Below are positions 21,735 through 35,143 of a stretch of 64,000 nt of DNA, one piece after another. Within the stretch, counting starts at the first letter, position 1. Each line of letters opens with the position of its first letter. The DNA comes from Mytilus californianus. Its lineage: Eukaryota; Mollusca; Bivalvia; Mytilida; Mytilidae. The stretch lies in the NCBI RefSeq assembly GCF_021869535.1, contig NW_026262690.1, positions 66,737,995 through 66,801,994 on the forward strand. The letters are read 5' to 3'. A model generated the notes under the pieces. That model searched no databases, was not told the DNA's origin, and was given only the letters and a program-made list of their open reading frames with translations. Made by a program: the position numbers and the translations under genes.

Positions 21735-24132
21735 CTGTTAAAAAACATGAGATTAATTGTATTCAATTTGCCAAATTATGTAAATTATTGTATTATTATC
21801 ATTACTATTATGAAGTCTTCAGAATGGTTTGTAGAAAAAGGGAAAAGTCATAAAACAGTAAAAGAGTTAAGAAAAAATAATTATTCAGTGGTGATAATTA
21901 GCTTTATTGCAAAATCATTATAATGTATGAGCTTGAGCCATAACAATATTAGCTGAGCATTAAATGTACTAGTATCTCTCTTTAATATGAAAATTTATCA
22001 GTTTCAAATGTAATGGTCACTAAATGCAGCTTACACAGTTTTTGAAAACATGTATTTTAAAGTAGAGATCAATGTATACACATAGTTGGAAGAATGTAAC
22101 TTCAGAAAGATACGAAAGTTAGAAATGATTTCAATTTAATAACTTATCAATATATTATATATTCTTGTAAATACAGAATTCAGTGCTTGCAATTTTTTAG
22201 GCAAAAAACACATGATAAATTAGTGTGATTTTTATACATGTTGTAGAAGGGTATTAACAGTGCAAATTGAAACGCAAGGTTTGATTATTGAAATATTTAT
22301 CCTTTGGCATTTTTCACATTATTGAAAACAAAGCATTAATTTAAATAATTTTGGAATTTATAGTACAGGCATCTGTTATTATCAGAATCTTATACATACT
22401 TCTTGGTGGTAAAGTTACTATATGTACTCAAAATTTGTATTTTTTAATGTTGATCTATATGTACTTTTAAAAACATCAGTAGTATCACATAAATTACAAT
22501 GTTATATTGTCATCTTGGTTGGTTGTACAATAGCCTAGAGCCTATAAATTGACAAGTGAGTTTAGAAACCGATTCATTAGCTAGATGTGCAATATATGAC
22601 ATTCTTAATACATTTGTATTGAAATATGTTTTTGTTGTTTGAAGAAATTATGTATGTTTCTATTGTGCTATAGATGATGTGATATTTTCTTTTTAATGTT
22701 TTTTATTTGTCAGATATGTAGGTTCTTTATTGAAAAATTCTTTATGATAGGTTAAAATAGAAATAATTTGTTAACCATAGAATGACCAATCCAGAAATCC
22801 CACCTTTAGCTTTAACAAAATTTTTAGTTCACAAGTTTTTTTTTGCATTAGTGTTGACTTATCAAGCCAAACTTTAAGGATAGTTCAATCTGTTATTAAC
22901 AAAATAACTTTGTTTTCCTACCTTTTTACATTTCTTCTGCTGTCAGTGTTGTACGAGATTAAGTGGTCAAGATAATCAACCTGACTCACGAAAGGAAAAA
23001 ATGAAAAAGAATATACAAAGTTAGAGTTTTGTTATTTATACACAAATATGTATTATTATCATTGCTGCTAAACAAATTTTCCTAGCAGTTAGTAATATTT
23101 TCACGCCCAATAGAAGCTAAATGTTTTGTTTTTTTTTAACTTTTTTTATTAATTTAATCATGTACAAACATATCATGGAGTGGAAAAATTTATATGTCAG
23201 TTTTTAAGAAAGTGGTCATATTTACATATCAGTTAAAAGCATATTTTCTTTAACATTCCAATAATTAATTTGTATTTAAACCATGGTTGTGTTTTATAAT
23301 GACAAATTTCCAAATGGTATCTTTTTTACTTGAAAGACAATTTATATATACATATGTAGAACAGGCTTCCAATTATTAAAGGAGAAGTCCTGTATTTTGC
23401 CCCATGATATCCAGAATGCAAACTTTCATATGTTTTAACTTTATGCCGTTATGAAAAAAATATATAACAAGGTTCATATATTAAACAGAAGACTGGATAA
23501 ACTAATGACACAAGCTTTTCGAATTACAAGAGTATATATATATGACTACCAGTAAAATTAAAATTGTGGAAAATGTGATGAAAATATTAATGTTTCATTC
23601 CTTATCTGTGTTTTGAACAATATTCCATGCTTGCACAATGACATTGATCATTCAACATAGGAACATTTTTTTAATCATTTAGTCAAGTTTGGTTTGAAAA
23701 TTTCGAAGAAACCACACCAATAACAGTTTTCACCAACAGAGACTGTTTTGTACTACTTCTTCTATTTTTTACTGGTCCCTTTTATGGCTAGATGAGGACC
23801 TGTCATGAAGAAGCAAAGGTAAAACTGCATCTTTTATATACATTTTCCTGTAAACAAGGATGGTTTATTTTGCAAACCCTGTAAGAAAATATTTTTTATA
23901 AACAGTTAAGAAAGAATCACCTAAGAAATTAATTTTCTCAAGCATGATAATTATATACTTAAAAAAGTTTCCCTGTATGCTCTCTATAAACAGGGGTTCA
24001 GCTTGCCATTGAAGGACCAGTTTGCAAAATATAGTTTTAGAATATAGGTTTATTAAAACTATCAATAATTAGTCATTTTGAATTTTGACAGAATATCAGA
24101 AACATGGGAGTATGACTTTAACTTTGAACTAT
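21735..24132 (+). other. Probable TMTC4 3' UTR and downstream sequence
   Basis: AT-rich, free of recognisable repeats and of protein-like frames. I see no canonical AATAAA with a convincing downstream element here; the first clear AATAAA-type hexamers on this strand occur near 24.4 kb (inside a transposable element) and 25.2-25.4 kb. The polyadenylation site is therefore undetermined. Confidence 0.4.
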
Positions 24133-24763
24133 TTAAGGGGCATTAGCTGTCAAATTCGTGTTCACCTATTTGACTCAAATTTTAATATTTAATTTGTAAC
24201 ATACTAAAAGGTATATCCAAATTATCAAAAGTTAAAAAAAGAACAATTAACAATGCAAGGACTCAATAATATGTATCAGCATTTCAAGGGTATTTTAGTC
24301 TAGACACCACCTAATTAACCATCGAGATGACCTCCGAAAACAGCCGACTGTCATATAACCAAATATAAACATAAAAACATAAAAATGAATAGATAGCGAA
24401 CACGTTCAATTAGATTTTGTAGGTCTGTTTGATTTCATATTATAGGTTAAATAAAAATGTTAAACATTGCTTTTACCTGTATAAGAATGATTTTTTGTGG
24501 ATCGAATCAGTCAACCAAATGATTCACACTTGTTTCACTTTCAATGACATTCTTTCCCTTTCAATAGCTGAACAAGCCTAGTACATGCAAGTCAATAATA
24601 CATCAGCGAAATGTTTGTGAGCTTATTTTGACAAATTTGGACCAAATTGACTGCTTATAACGAAATATTATTTCAAGATTCTTTTTTAAAATTTATTAAT
24701 ACTTGAAACTAAAAGAATCGTAATTTTTGATTTTTGTCTAAATAATAGCTAATGCCCCTTTAA
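24133..24763. mobile_element. TTAA-flanked TIR element, copy 1
   Basis: Left end TTAAGGGGCATTAGCT, right end AGCTAATGCCCCTTTAA: matching inverted repeats, each with TTAA at the outside. TTAA is the target duplication of piggyBac-type transposons. A second copy is at 47857-48552; shared inner words include gtatcagcattt, ttagtctagac and tttcatattataggttaaa. No coding capacity. Confidence 0.85.
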
Positions 24764-26879
24764 GATAAAATTCATTCCAATAAGAAAAGCTAAAAAAGAA
24801 AATTTTTAGTAACTGTTACCAAAAGAAGCACTTAACATTGCTAGTAGTTTATACTTGCCATATTCATGAAGGCACCATTCCATTGTTTTATAGATTTTTA
24901 AGGGTAATGGTTGTGTGATTTTGATACTTTTTCAAATATTGTCACTGGTTGTGTGTAGAATTGTAGACATATCACATGTTTTTATCAGTATCTTATATAC
25001 TTCTTGGTGGTGTTTTTAATGTCTCTATTTTTATGTAATTCATGACATTGTAATTTATTTTCCACAGAAAAATTAAAAATTTAATATTTGTAAAATAGCG
25101 GACCTCTTTTATGTGGTCATTATACATTTGTGTATAGAGAATGAAAGAATATATAGTGAAGGAAGATTTATTCTCACTATTTCAGTGGTAAGAATTATGA
25201 GCAAAAAATAAAACTATTTCATGGAATCTAAATTTTAAAATAACACCTGACAATCATGAATTTAAATCAGTCAGGAAATAGTGAATAAAAGATGGTGCAA
25301 AAAATTTCCAGTTTACGGAAATGAGGGAAGCACTGTATGACATGGAATTGATAATAAAAAGGCTTAGAATTTAAAAAGTAATTAGGACTGGTATTTTTCA
25401 AAGTTGTTTTTTCGTTTGAAAAAAGGAAGAAGGTGCTTTACTCATGCTTTCATTGCTAATATTTGTTATTGTTTTGTTTTGTTTCTGTTATTGATTTATT
25501 TAAGAAATAGCAAATCCATTTTAATTGTTAAGGCCTTTGGATGAGTAGTTTCCAGTGATTAATAACTGTTAAGAAAATCATGTTTAATTAGCACAATTAA
25601 AAATTTCGATAAGATTCTTCAATTTGGAATTATTTGTTTTGCACAACAAAACAACAGATTATACCACTGGATTTTGTGGTGTGCTATAGTGAAAGCCATT
25701 TTTGATAGTGGAATGACCCAAATGACAGAGCTTATGGGCCACATGAGCTTACCATGAATTCACATTTCTTTTTTATGAGCATTTACTTCAAAAGATTACA
25801 TTCCAATATTTATAATTGAGTTAAAAGTAAGATTTCTTTGCTTTTATAGTCCCATTGCATAATATTTTTAATTATGATGGAGTTTCACTAAAAATTTATT
25901 TTTGCACAAAGAATCTTATTTGTAACAAGAAATCATTCCAAAATTGTGAAGAAAGAAGCACTTCTTGGTTTCTTCCAGTCACTTCTTACATGTTTGTATT
26001 GTTGTATGTGTTTTTTTATACAGATTGATATATGTTTTGCCATTAAATGCTTTTAAAAAGTTGTCTTTGTTCATGCTCAACCTCCCATTATCAAGGCAAG
26101 CATACTACTACACAACCACAGAGGCAGTTCTACATATAAACAGCCATATTTTGTTTGTGTTCTACTCATCACAAAATTAGAACAAAAAAGTAGCATATGT
26201 CCAAACTTCTACCGAGTCTGCAGCAAAAATTGAATTGATTTTTTTAATTTAATTGTATGATTGGTACTTTTACTGAGATTTAAATGATGGCATCCATGTC
26301 TTTCCAGAAGCCATAATTTTTGCTGGTAAGACATTTTTGCCTATCCAAAAACTTAATAAAAGTGTATCCCAAATGTTGATAAAAAGCATTGCTTTAACCA
26401 AGAAATCTGTGTGGATGACTTAAGTTAAGGCTACAATAGTTGACCAATGTTTAAATCTTGTAAATTTATTAAAGAGACAAATCAAGGTTTCAAACAAAAG
26501 CCAAGGGTATTGCATGAACTCCAAAAGGAGAGAGTCTGGCTGCGTAGACAGGGTAATTGTCTCCTGCTATGTATGCATCAGCTGCCACATCACTTAACAT
26601 TGATATGTAGCAATTAGTTTCTGAGAATGGACTTGAATATTGCAGAACAACATTTATTATATAAGAGTACAGCTGTGTTAAAATATCATTTATGAATTAA
26701 CATAGGTTTTCTCAGAAAAATGTAGACCAGTTCATTTAAAAAAAAAAAAGGTGCATTTGTACTGGATGGTATATAAATCCATTAATATTGTAAGAGACGA
26801 GTCTATTCCATTTTAAACTACCGGTAGATGCTCTACAGCGCCTGCTTGGCTCACTTGCATCTTCAAGAATAGCAATTTT
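24764..26879. other. Intergenic spacer, no gene seen
   Basis: AT-rich sequence between the convergent genes. The only frame of note (25965-26180) does not resemble a known protein. AATAAA-type words around 25205-25360 could serve the upstream gene but are not supported further. Confidence 0.5.
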
Positions 26880-27354
26880 TTGGTAAAAATCATCATGAAA
26901 GGGCAATAACTCTATAAAGAGTTAACTGACAATTTTAGTCATGTTGGCATATTTGTAGATCTTTTCCAGCTAATCATTTTTGCTTTTTAAAGTTTCTATC
27001 TACATTTGTATCTATTACACTTGTCAAGATACAATGAAATAAGTAAAAACTCCCAATAATGGTAAAACATCTTAAAAGGGAAATAAATCATATAGAGAGT
27101 CGACTAAAGATTTCAGCTTTGATGGCTTATTTGAAGATTCTGTCTTTCTGATCACTTTTATTATATAAAGTTTCAATCTATTTATTTATATTACAGTTTT
27201 CAAAATGCGAAAAATTGGGAAAAATCGTCATTAAAGTGCAATAACTTCAATAAGGTGTCAAATGACAATTTCTGTCATGTGGACTTATTTCTAGATCTTG
27301 ACTTGTTGATAATTTTGGCTTTTTTAAGTTTCTTTTTGTATATTATAGTTTTTG

Positions 27355-27645
27355 TCTCGCCTTGACATAGTCAAAAAGCGACACATAGGTATGCTGTTTC
27401 CGGCGTCTGCGGCGGTGGCGGTGACGGCGATGGCAGCGTCAATGTATTAGTTTGTGATTAGGTCTAGTTCATGGTGAACCACTAGTGGTAGGTCAATGAT
27501 ATTTGGTATGCAGTTGTATTAGCATTGGCACATCTCATTACCATGGAGATTATTTGGCCCCACCTTCCTGATAAAATTTTTTCTTTTTTTTATAGTTTTC
27601 AAAATAATAGACAAAAATGAAAATAAACTGTTGACACAGAGATAT
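27355..27645. repeat. GC-rich repeat block with tctcgccttgac end
   Basis: Begins with gtctcgccttgacatagtc, then a 'ggcgtctgcggcggtggcgg' run that stands out from the AT-rich surroundings, then aaccactagtggtaggtcaa. The motif tctcgcc recurs at 27647, where the next element begins, so this may be the left part of the same or a related insertion. Confidence 0.5.
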
Positions 27646-27647
27646 GT

Positions 27648-28462
27648 CTCGCCTGTCAACTTAAAATTCAGAAAAAAACCAATCTGATGGACAGCAACAT
27701 TGCTAATTAATTCAAAGTCGCTGGACCAACTAGTGGGTAGGGCCTGGAAATGGTTGACAAACTGAGATGTACAGACAGCAATGTAACTTTATAGAATATA
27801 TTGTCTATTGCACATAGTTCCTATGCAACTAACTCAATCAGAAACCTTAACATTGAAAATTGTTGATTGATTGAAAGTCACTGGATTATGGCCTAAGGAG
27901 AAGGGCTTCAAAATAGTCGTCAAACTGATATGTACTGATTGTAATGCAGCTTCATACAAAATATCATTGATCTATCACAAGTAGTTCCTATCAAACTTAC
28001 TTAAGCAGAAAACTTAACATTGAAAATAGCTAATTAATTCAAAGTCACTGGACCATGGCCTAGGGGCAGGGCCTCAAAATAGTCATCTAACTGGTATGTA
28101 CTGATAGTATAAATGCAACTTCATACAAAATATCAATGATCTATCACAAGTAGTTCCTATCAAACTAACTCAAAAATTGATACAATTTGACATTTCATGG
28201 CTATAACTCCTATAAGAAGTAGTCCGACAGTTTTGACATAAATGGGCAGTAGATCTCAAAAATTGATAAAATTTGACATTTCATAGCTATAATTCCTATA
28301 AGAAGTCATCCGACAGTTTTGACATAAATGGGCAGTAGATCTCAAAGTCCTGAACATTTTGCCACTGTCAGATTTTCTCTTTTTATAGCGATTTTAAAGA
28401 CAAAATTTTCATTTAACTCCTATATTCTATTTCTAACCAAGTGGGCCATCTTGACAGGCGAG
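27648..28462. mobile_element. TIR element with two internal tandem arrays
   Basis: Perfect 12 bp terminal inverted repeat CTCGCCTGTCAA (27648) / TTGACAGGCGAG (ending 28462). The core has aaagtc(g/a)ctgga at 27714, 27878 and 28040 (spacing 164, 162) with tagttcctatcaaac words, then an 83 bp unit twice (gacatttcatggctataa at 28188 and 28271). The reverse open frame at 28433-28735 crosses its edge and is not a gene. Confidence 0.7.
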
Positions 28463-28873
28463 GTCATTGGACACATTTTGTAAACTAGACACCCAATAAT
28501 GATTGTGGCCAAGTTTGGTTAAATTTGTTCCAGTAGTTTCAGGGGAGAAGATTTTTGTAATAGTTAACTGACAATGATGGATGCCTAGTGATGAGAAAAG
28601 CTTATTTAGCCTTTTAGCCAGGTGAGCTAGAAAGGTGAATCTTAGTGAAAATGGTTTATCCCATTTAATGCAACAAATTAGTTCAGATAAACAGATTTGT
28701 ATTAAGCAGTGAATATATTTTTTCAAGGTAATCAAATCTATAAGTCTTCGCTAATTAAATACTAGTGATTGTTTCACATAAATTAAAAATGATGTTGACG
28801 ACCACAATAGTCCTTGAACTACTCATTACTGAAATTTATAAGTGTAAAGAACTAGGGTTGAGGTTTATTAAAC

Positions 28874-30326
28874 AAGAGGCTCTCAAGAGCCTGAATCGCT
28901 CACCTGTAATTTTTAGCTTAAATCTTTCATCAATGATTATTCTTGCTTTTCAATATATATTAATGAGCGGCTTAAAAATGCCATTTAAATGTTCTTTGTA
29001 TCTGTCATATTTTCTTCAATAGCAAAAAAATGCATTTTACCCCTATGTTCCATTTTAGCCATAGTGGCTATGTTTCTTAACGTACAAGGAAATAAAATAC
29101 ATAATTTATATTAGATACTCTGAAACTCATTCAGCCCAAGTTTGGCTGAAATTGATTCAGCAGTTTCAAAGGAGAAGATTTTTTAAAGTAAGCAAACTAG
29201 ATTACTTTTATAAATTTTGACTTGGATGGAGAGTTGTCTCATTGGCACTCATACCACATCTTCTTATATCTAGATGAATAAATAGTGAAAAATTGTCCTT
29301 AAAGGGCAATAACTCCTTAAGGGGTCAATTGAGAATATTTGTCATATTAACTTATTTGTAGATCTTACTTTGCTGAACATTTTTGCTGTTTGCAGTTTAT
29401 CTTTATCTATAATAATATTCAAGATAACAGAAAACTGCAAAATTTCCTTAAAATCATCAATTCAGGGGCAATAACCTAAAAATCAGATACCCAATTTGGC
29501 TGATAATTTCAGGGCAGGTAGACCTTGACCTAATGAATACTTTAACTTCTTGTCTGATTTGCTCTAAAAGCTTGAGTTTTTGAGATACAAGTCAAAAACT
29601 GCATTTTACCCATGTTCTATATTTAGCCATGGTGGCCATGTTTTCTGAGGAAACAGAAAATAAAACACAAAGTTTGTTCTAGATAACCTAAGAATCATTC
29701 AGCTTACGTTTGGTTTAATTTGGTTCAGTAGTTTTAGAGGAGAAGATTTTTTAAAGTTAAAAAACGTGATAAATTGTATAAATTTGTCTTTAAAGGGCAA
29801 TAACTCCTTAAGGGGGCAATTGACAATTTTGTCATATAAACTTATTTGTAGATCTTACTTTGCTGAACATTTTTGCTGTTTACAGTTTATCTTTTATCTA
29901 TAATAATATTCAAGATAATAACCAAAAACTGCAAAATTTCCTTAAAATTTCCAATTTAGTGGCAGCAACCCAACAATGGGTTGTTAGATTCATCTGAAAA
30001 TTTCAGGACTGATAGAACTTGACCTAATAAACATTTTGACTCAATGTCAGATTTGCTCTAAATGCTTTAGTTTTTGAGATATAAGCCAAAAACTGCATTT
30101 TACCCCTATGTTCTTTTTTTAGCCATGGAGGCCATGTTTTTTGACGAAACAGAAAATAAAACACAAACTTTATTCTAGATACCCTAAGGATCATTCAGCT
30201 TAAGTTTGGTTGGAATTGGTTCAGTAGTTTCAGAGAAGATGTTTGAAATAGTTTACACCAGACGGACGACGATGGAGTCCAAGTGATGGCAAAAGCTCAC
30301 ATTTCCTTTGGAAAGGTGAGCTAAAA
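28874..30326 (+). mobile_element. Repeat element with about 490 bp internal duplication
   Basis: Starts at a GGCTCTcaAGAGCC palindrome (28878-28891) followed by tgaatcgctcacctg, and ends with aaaagctcacatttcctttg and gaaaggtgagctaaaaa. A unit with gggcaataactccttaagg recurs about 490 bp apart (29303, 29796), each with gtagatcttactttgctga and ttttgctgttt. A cagacggacgacgatgg run precedes the right end. No coding capacity. Bivalve-wide family as I recall. Confidence 0.7.
29205..29273 (+). mobile_element. Truncated retroposon nested in the 28874-30326 element
   Basis: Identical by eye for about 70 bp to 1724-1792 (from acttttataaattttgactt to catcttcttatatcta). It is a 5'-truncated 3' end, so it inserted after the host element did. 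Confidence 0.8.
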
Positions 30327-30334
30327 ATAATATT

Positions 30335-30420
30335 GATTAATTCTTGGTTGTTTAACGTCAAGTGGCAATTATTTCATGCATGTTCAGGATGAAAACAAAT
30401 GAACAATAAATACAATAGAT
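30335..30420 (-). mobile_element. SINE-like fragment, reverse orientation
   Basis: Reverse complement reads cctgaacatgcatgaaataa, ttgccacttgacgttaaaca, accaagaattaatc. The same order occurs on the + strand at 60670-60735. Confidence 0.6.
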
Positions 30421-31686
30421 AGGCACTGTAACAGAGGCTGTCCAGGATGAAGACTGCCATTTGAAAATGAGGTTCTATTGAATAGGGAGAGAAATTTTGC
30501 CTTGCCTCAAAGAGTTGTTACAAAGGTTCTTAATGTGCAGAGAGCATAGCTTTCTCTCTGCATGAGGCAATGGATTTAACATCCCAATTAAGACTGGACT
30601 TTCACTTGTGAATAATTGTAACAGTTTACTGTTGGTGGAATTGATTTTAAAACTGATTATTTTGTTTATGGTTATTTCCTTTCAACTGCAGATCTCAAAA
30701 AAAAAGTAATCCAATAATTTGAAGTTCCGTCATTTTAGACATATTTCAAAATTTAAAAGTTGGTAACCTAATTAAATGCAAACTTGATCTGTACGTAATC
30801 ATTATATACTTACTAGTGCATAAAAATCATATAAATATTCACAGGCATAACAAACAAAAATCCAGACTGTTTGATTTCAAAATGACAGACATGTGTAAAA
30901 CTAGTTGCCACCACCACTAAGTGGATGGGGTATAAAAAAAGAGAAAAACAATGTACTTAGCAATCTGAAAATCCTTGTATGAACTCAGGAATATGGATCA
31001 ACATGGAAATACCTAGTTCTCAGATTGTCTGATTACAGGTATTTTGTATCAATTCAATGTCAACTTTCCAATGACTTTTTTGTTATTGGTTGTAGAACTT
31101 CTTGTATTTACAGAGACCTTTTTTTTACACAGAATTGCTTACATGGCTTTTGGTAATTTTATGCCTGTTGGTTGTGGAGCTTCTTGTATTCACACATTTT
31201 TGGATTTACTGAGGTTTTTCTCTGAGCATTCCTACTAAAAAAATTCTGGAAAGTGCTTTAAATACAGCAAATTTGGAATGTTGGCCACTGACCTATGTTT
31301 AGATAGTTAATAAAAAAATTCTTTAAGACCAAACACATGTTTTAAAAAGACAATAAGAATTAACAACTCCATACCAGTAAATTATCTCTGCCTTGAAATT
31401 AGTAATTGATACACAGGAATTGCACATGATGTCTTTCAAAGTATAATCCTAGCTCGGTGGATATAATGATAAAACAAACTATTGGTTACCTATAGTTGCT
31501 TACATCTAAGTCATTTGTTCTCTGGTGGATAGTTGTCAAATTCACAATCATACCACTACTTATTTTTATAAAGAATCGTCAAACTGTAAGTAACTGCCAA
31601 GCAGATCTGAAAATGGCTGACACAGTACATCTCAATATTATAAAGTTCCAGACCAAATACCAACAGAAGCCCAGGAATATGTGACA
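30421..31686. other. Intergenic spacer, no gene seen
   Basis: No recognisable protein or clear repeat edges. The frame 31044-31238 is hydrophobic by composition (T-rich DNA) and matches nothing I know. Confidence 0.5.
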
Positions 31687-31905
31687 AGATTACAGACAAG
31701 GCCATTGCAGTATACCATCTATCCACCCACCTTTTAAATAAGTGAAAAAATTACAGACAAGGCCATTGCAGTATACCATCCATCCACCTTTTAAATGGGT
31801 GAAAAAAATTACAGACTGACAATTTCACTGAAGTAAACCATAAACTTTAATATGAGACAAAAATTACATGCAGACAAGGTCATTGCAGCATACCATACAC
31901 TCTTT
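31687..31905. repeat. Degenerate tandem repeat, about 61 bp
   Basis: attacagacaaggccattgc followed by agtataccat recurs at 31690 and 31751, with degraded copies near 31810 and 31866. Confidence 0.7.
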
Positions 31906-31989
31906 GAAGGGTATAAATAAACTGGTTCAGACTGTGAAGCTGATGATGCTTCACTTGGCTTGGGTCTTCATATAAGTTAAAAACAAACA

Positions 31990-34900
31990 ACTTTCTGAAA
32001 ATTTATTAATACAAGCTTTTAAAGTGATGTGTTTCATTCAATCATCCAAAACACACCATACATTAACATTATGTAACAAATGAACCAACATTTTATTAAT
32101 GTGCCACAACTGACAGGTATAAAATATCACATTGTATATTAAAACAGAAAGCAAAATATAGGATTAAAACTTTCTCTTACTGTACACATCCAAGCATCTA
32201 ACTATCATCATCATCACAAAAAAGAGATGCAAACAAATATTATTTTTTTATTTAGACATTTTATCGTGTTAATAACTGTACTAGATATTTAATTATTGGG
32301 CTTCTTCAATCATACATAAATATTTGTCACAATATTAATCTACCGGTACTTGCATAAAATCTTGAAATGCTTGTATGTATACAATTTAACGAAAAGAGTC
32401 TGCTCTGGAAAGGACAGTAAAATACCATTCACAAAACAAGCAGAATGAAAACACAATCTAATCATTCAATTTTAAAAAAAATAACTTTTTTCTTAAAAAC
32501 ATGCAATACAGCTTATTTTAAGTCAAATTGAGTTTCCTTTATAAACCATGAAAAAACTCTGAAACAGCTTCATATCAATTATTTTGCTTGGAAATGAATA
32601 ACAGAAAAATTTCAAGGTTAATTCAATTCAATTTGAAACTTCATTCCATAAGTAAACCCTGTATTGAAATATTTTCTTGAATGATGACAACTAAAAATTT
32701 GTTCAATAGTAAATGACTTGAGTATGAACCTTCCACTTGTCAATAGTCCAAGCACAAAGACTTGAACATCCATACATTAATTTAGCTTCATACATATTAC
32801 AGGCATATTTGGTCCTTAATTCTCACTAGCACTTAAAATAAACATAAAGTTCAAAGAAATGAAGATAAAGACAAAGAAGGAAAGAACAGAAAATACATAG
32901 CAGAAACTCTTAAACTGCACAACATAATAGAAAATAATTTAAAATAAGTCAGATAAAAGCACTGACAAAAAGTGAACTCAGGAGTAAGCATATATACAAA
33001 ACGAAATAAACTTAAAATATAAAAGAACACTATTATCTACTTTATATATTTACAAAGTTTACAAATGTAGCTTCACATGTATCACACTGGTGTTTGATTA
33101 TTTACATCTTTTTACACTATACATGTACACTCCTGTGTATCATACAAAAACTTACATTCACAGTCAGACTGGTTCTAGGTAAACAGTTAAGTAACTTCTT
33201 TACAGTTCTCAGAGAATGACATTTGAACACACTGTCTCACAGTTTTCTTATAGTTATCTCCCCTGTTACTAGAAAAGTTCATATTTCTGATGATATACGT
33301 AGAACCAATCAAGTATCACTTGACATAATATATGTCATAATGAAAAGCACTTTAAACATCAAAAACACATGCAATAGTTTACATAGAAGTATATATAAAT
33401 AACTACATCTTCATCTTAAGAAAAGGTTAAATCAGACTTTCACATATATGATTAAAACCTTAATGGAAAATATTAAAAATGTGTGTATACATTCATGCTT
33501 TTAACTTTATTGTTTGAACGCTATATATCATAGTAAAGAGATTTGTAATTATGTTTTAAATGATAACAGTTCTCTTTGAACATTTAATACAAATTCTTAG
33601 GAAAATACTTAATGAAAAAGTATGTTATATATTGACATTATCTTCATTATTTCTGTTATAAAGTTAAATTAGATTGTACATCAAAATTTTGCAAGAGCAA
33701 TAAATAGTTGATTTAAATTGAGATATCTAAACAAATATAACATTTACTCATCATACAAACTTTAAAGGTCATTCATTTTATAGCTGAAACCTTCTTTCCT
33801 CTAAGACAACAAACATAAATAAACCATCTGATCAATGGCCCATTTCTTCTGCCTTATTTGTCATATCAAAATAAAAGTATAATGATATCATCTTCACGCC
33901 AGATTATACCGAATGTAAGATAAATTACAATGCCTTGTGTAAAGATTTGTGTTTTTATGACAGAGCAATGAACCATTAGTTTGATTACTACTTCTTTGAA
34001 ACTGAATTTATATTTTCCAACATATATTCATTGTAAACAAGAGTGGAAATATCTCATCTGCATAATTATATTTGATTGAGTATGTCAAAAGTCTATAAGA
34101 TTAAGGTCTTACTTTGTGTATATATCAAACTTACAAGGAACATCACAATTATGTAACTGAATACAAATAGCAGGTCTCAATTTTATATGCAAATTAGTAA
34201 CTGGTCTAATATTTAAACTGTTTGTGACTCAATAAACTATGAAATGAGATCACAGTCAAGTAACAGGTATTAGATAGAAATGTACACCTCACAATGATTC
34301 TGTAAACAAAATATATTCACCTTTTACTCATAACTGAAAAAACACAAATGTCAATGAACCCTGAAAAGGAGGTAAAGGTCTCATGTTACTGCCAGACAGA
34401 TTCATACCTTCCATCGATTCTACACACCAAATTTAATTAACATATTACACATTGTAACTGAAGACATCACCTACTATGTTGATAAATGAACCACTAAAAT
34501 GAGGCCAAGCTCAGATATCCTTGTCAGAAAGACATGTACGTACATGTACATCCTACAAAAATTCTATAGACCTTATTTAGCTCATCTATAGCTTTTAACT
34601 TACAAACTATGAAAATTTTGGGTTAATCAATGAACCATGAAAATGATGTCATTGTCAAGTGAACCCTGTAAGACAGACATGTACGTCTATCAATGCTTAA
34701 CGGTCAAATTGCAAACAACAAGACACTAACATTAGGGATATTATCCAGATCTTTTGTCTATATAAAGCTTTTATACGAATAGTTTTATGTTGTGACTGAC
34801 AGATAAGCATACATGTGTAACACCTAAGCGATTGTTGGAGTAATAAAAATTGTATGATGCCGTTAATTTTCCAAGAAAAGCTTATGAAAACTGCAACTAA

Positions 34901-35143
34901 TAGTTTACTTAAGCTTTGACTTTTACATCATTCAAGTAATATGATAAGAAAAAATTATTATAACCTTGCCATTCAATTGTTTAATGCTTTTGAATTTTTG
35001 AGGAAAAAATGAAAAAAAAAAATAATTAAAAAAATTAAAAAATCTAACATAAATACCCCAATATACAGCAATACATAACATTTATACAATAAATAACATA
35101 TCTCAAAAGCACTAAAATAAATAACACTGTTCAATCATCTCAA
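31990..35143 (-). other. Probable 3' UTR and downstream sequence of the USP9X gene
   Basis: Unbroken AT-rich sequence downstream (on the reverse strand) of the USP9X stop. It is notably free of the repeats that fill the neighbouring 24-31 kb, as expected if most of it is transcribed UTR. Reverse-strand AATAAA words occur near 32247, 32093 and 32005; none is proven. USP9X mRNAs in vertebrates also have long 3' UTRs. Confidence 0.4.

Larger units (their letters stand above)
26880..28640. mobile_element. Old repeat element interrupted by a younger TIR element
   Basis: Left part (26820-27345) is a diverged tandem array: gggcaataactctataaaga at about 26900 and related units near 27075 and 27235, each followed by a 'gtcat...cttatttgaagat'-type stretch. 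The right end (28464-28640) has cagtagtttcaggggagaag and aaaagc...gccaggtgagcta, as in the family end at 30190-30320. The material between belongs to other elements. Confidence 0.55.

Noticed and set aside
28433-28735. 100-codon reverse frame
   Set aside because: Straddles the edge of a TIR element and the end of an older repeat.
31044-31238. 64-codon forward frame with hydrophobic N-terminus
   Set aside because: Could look like a secreted or membrane peptide, but the composition follows T-rich DNA and no start context, splice sites or relatives are seen.
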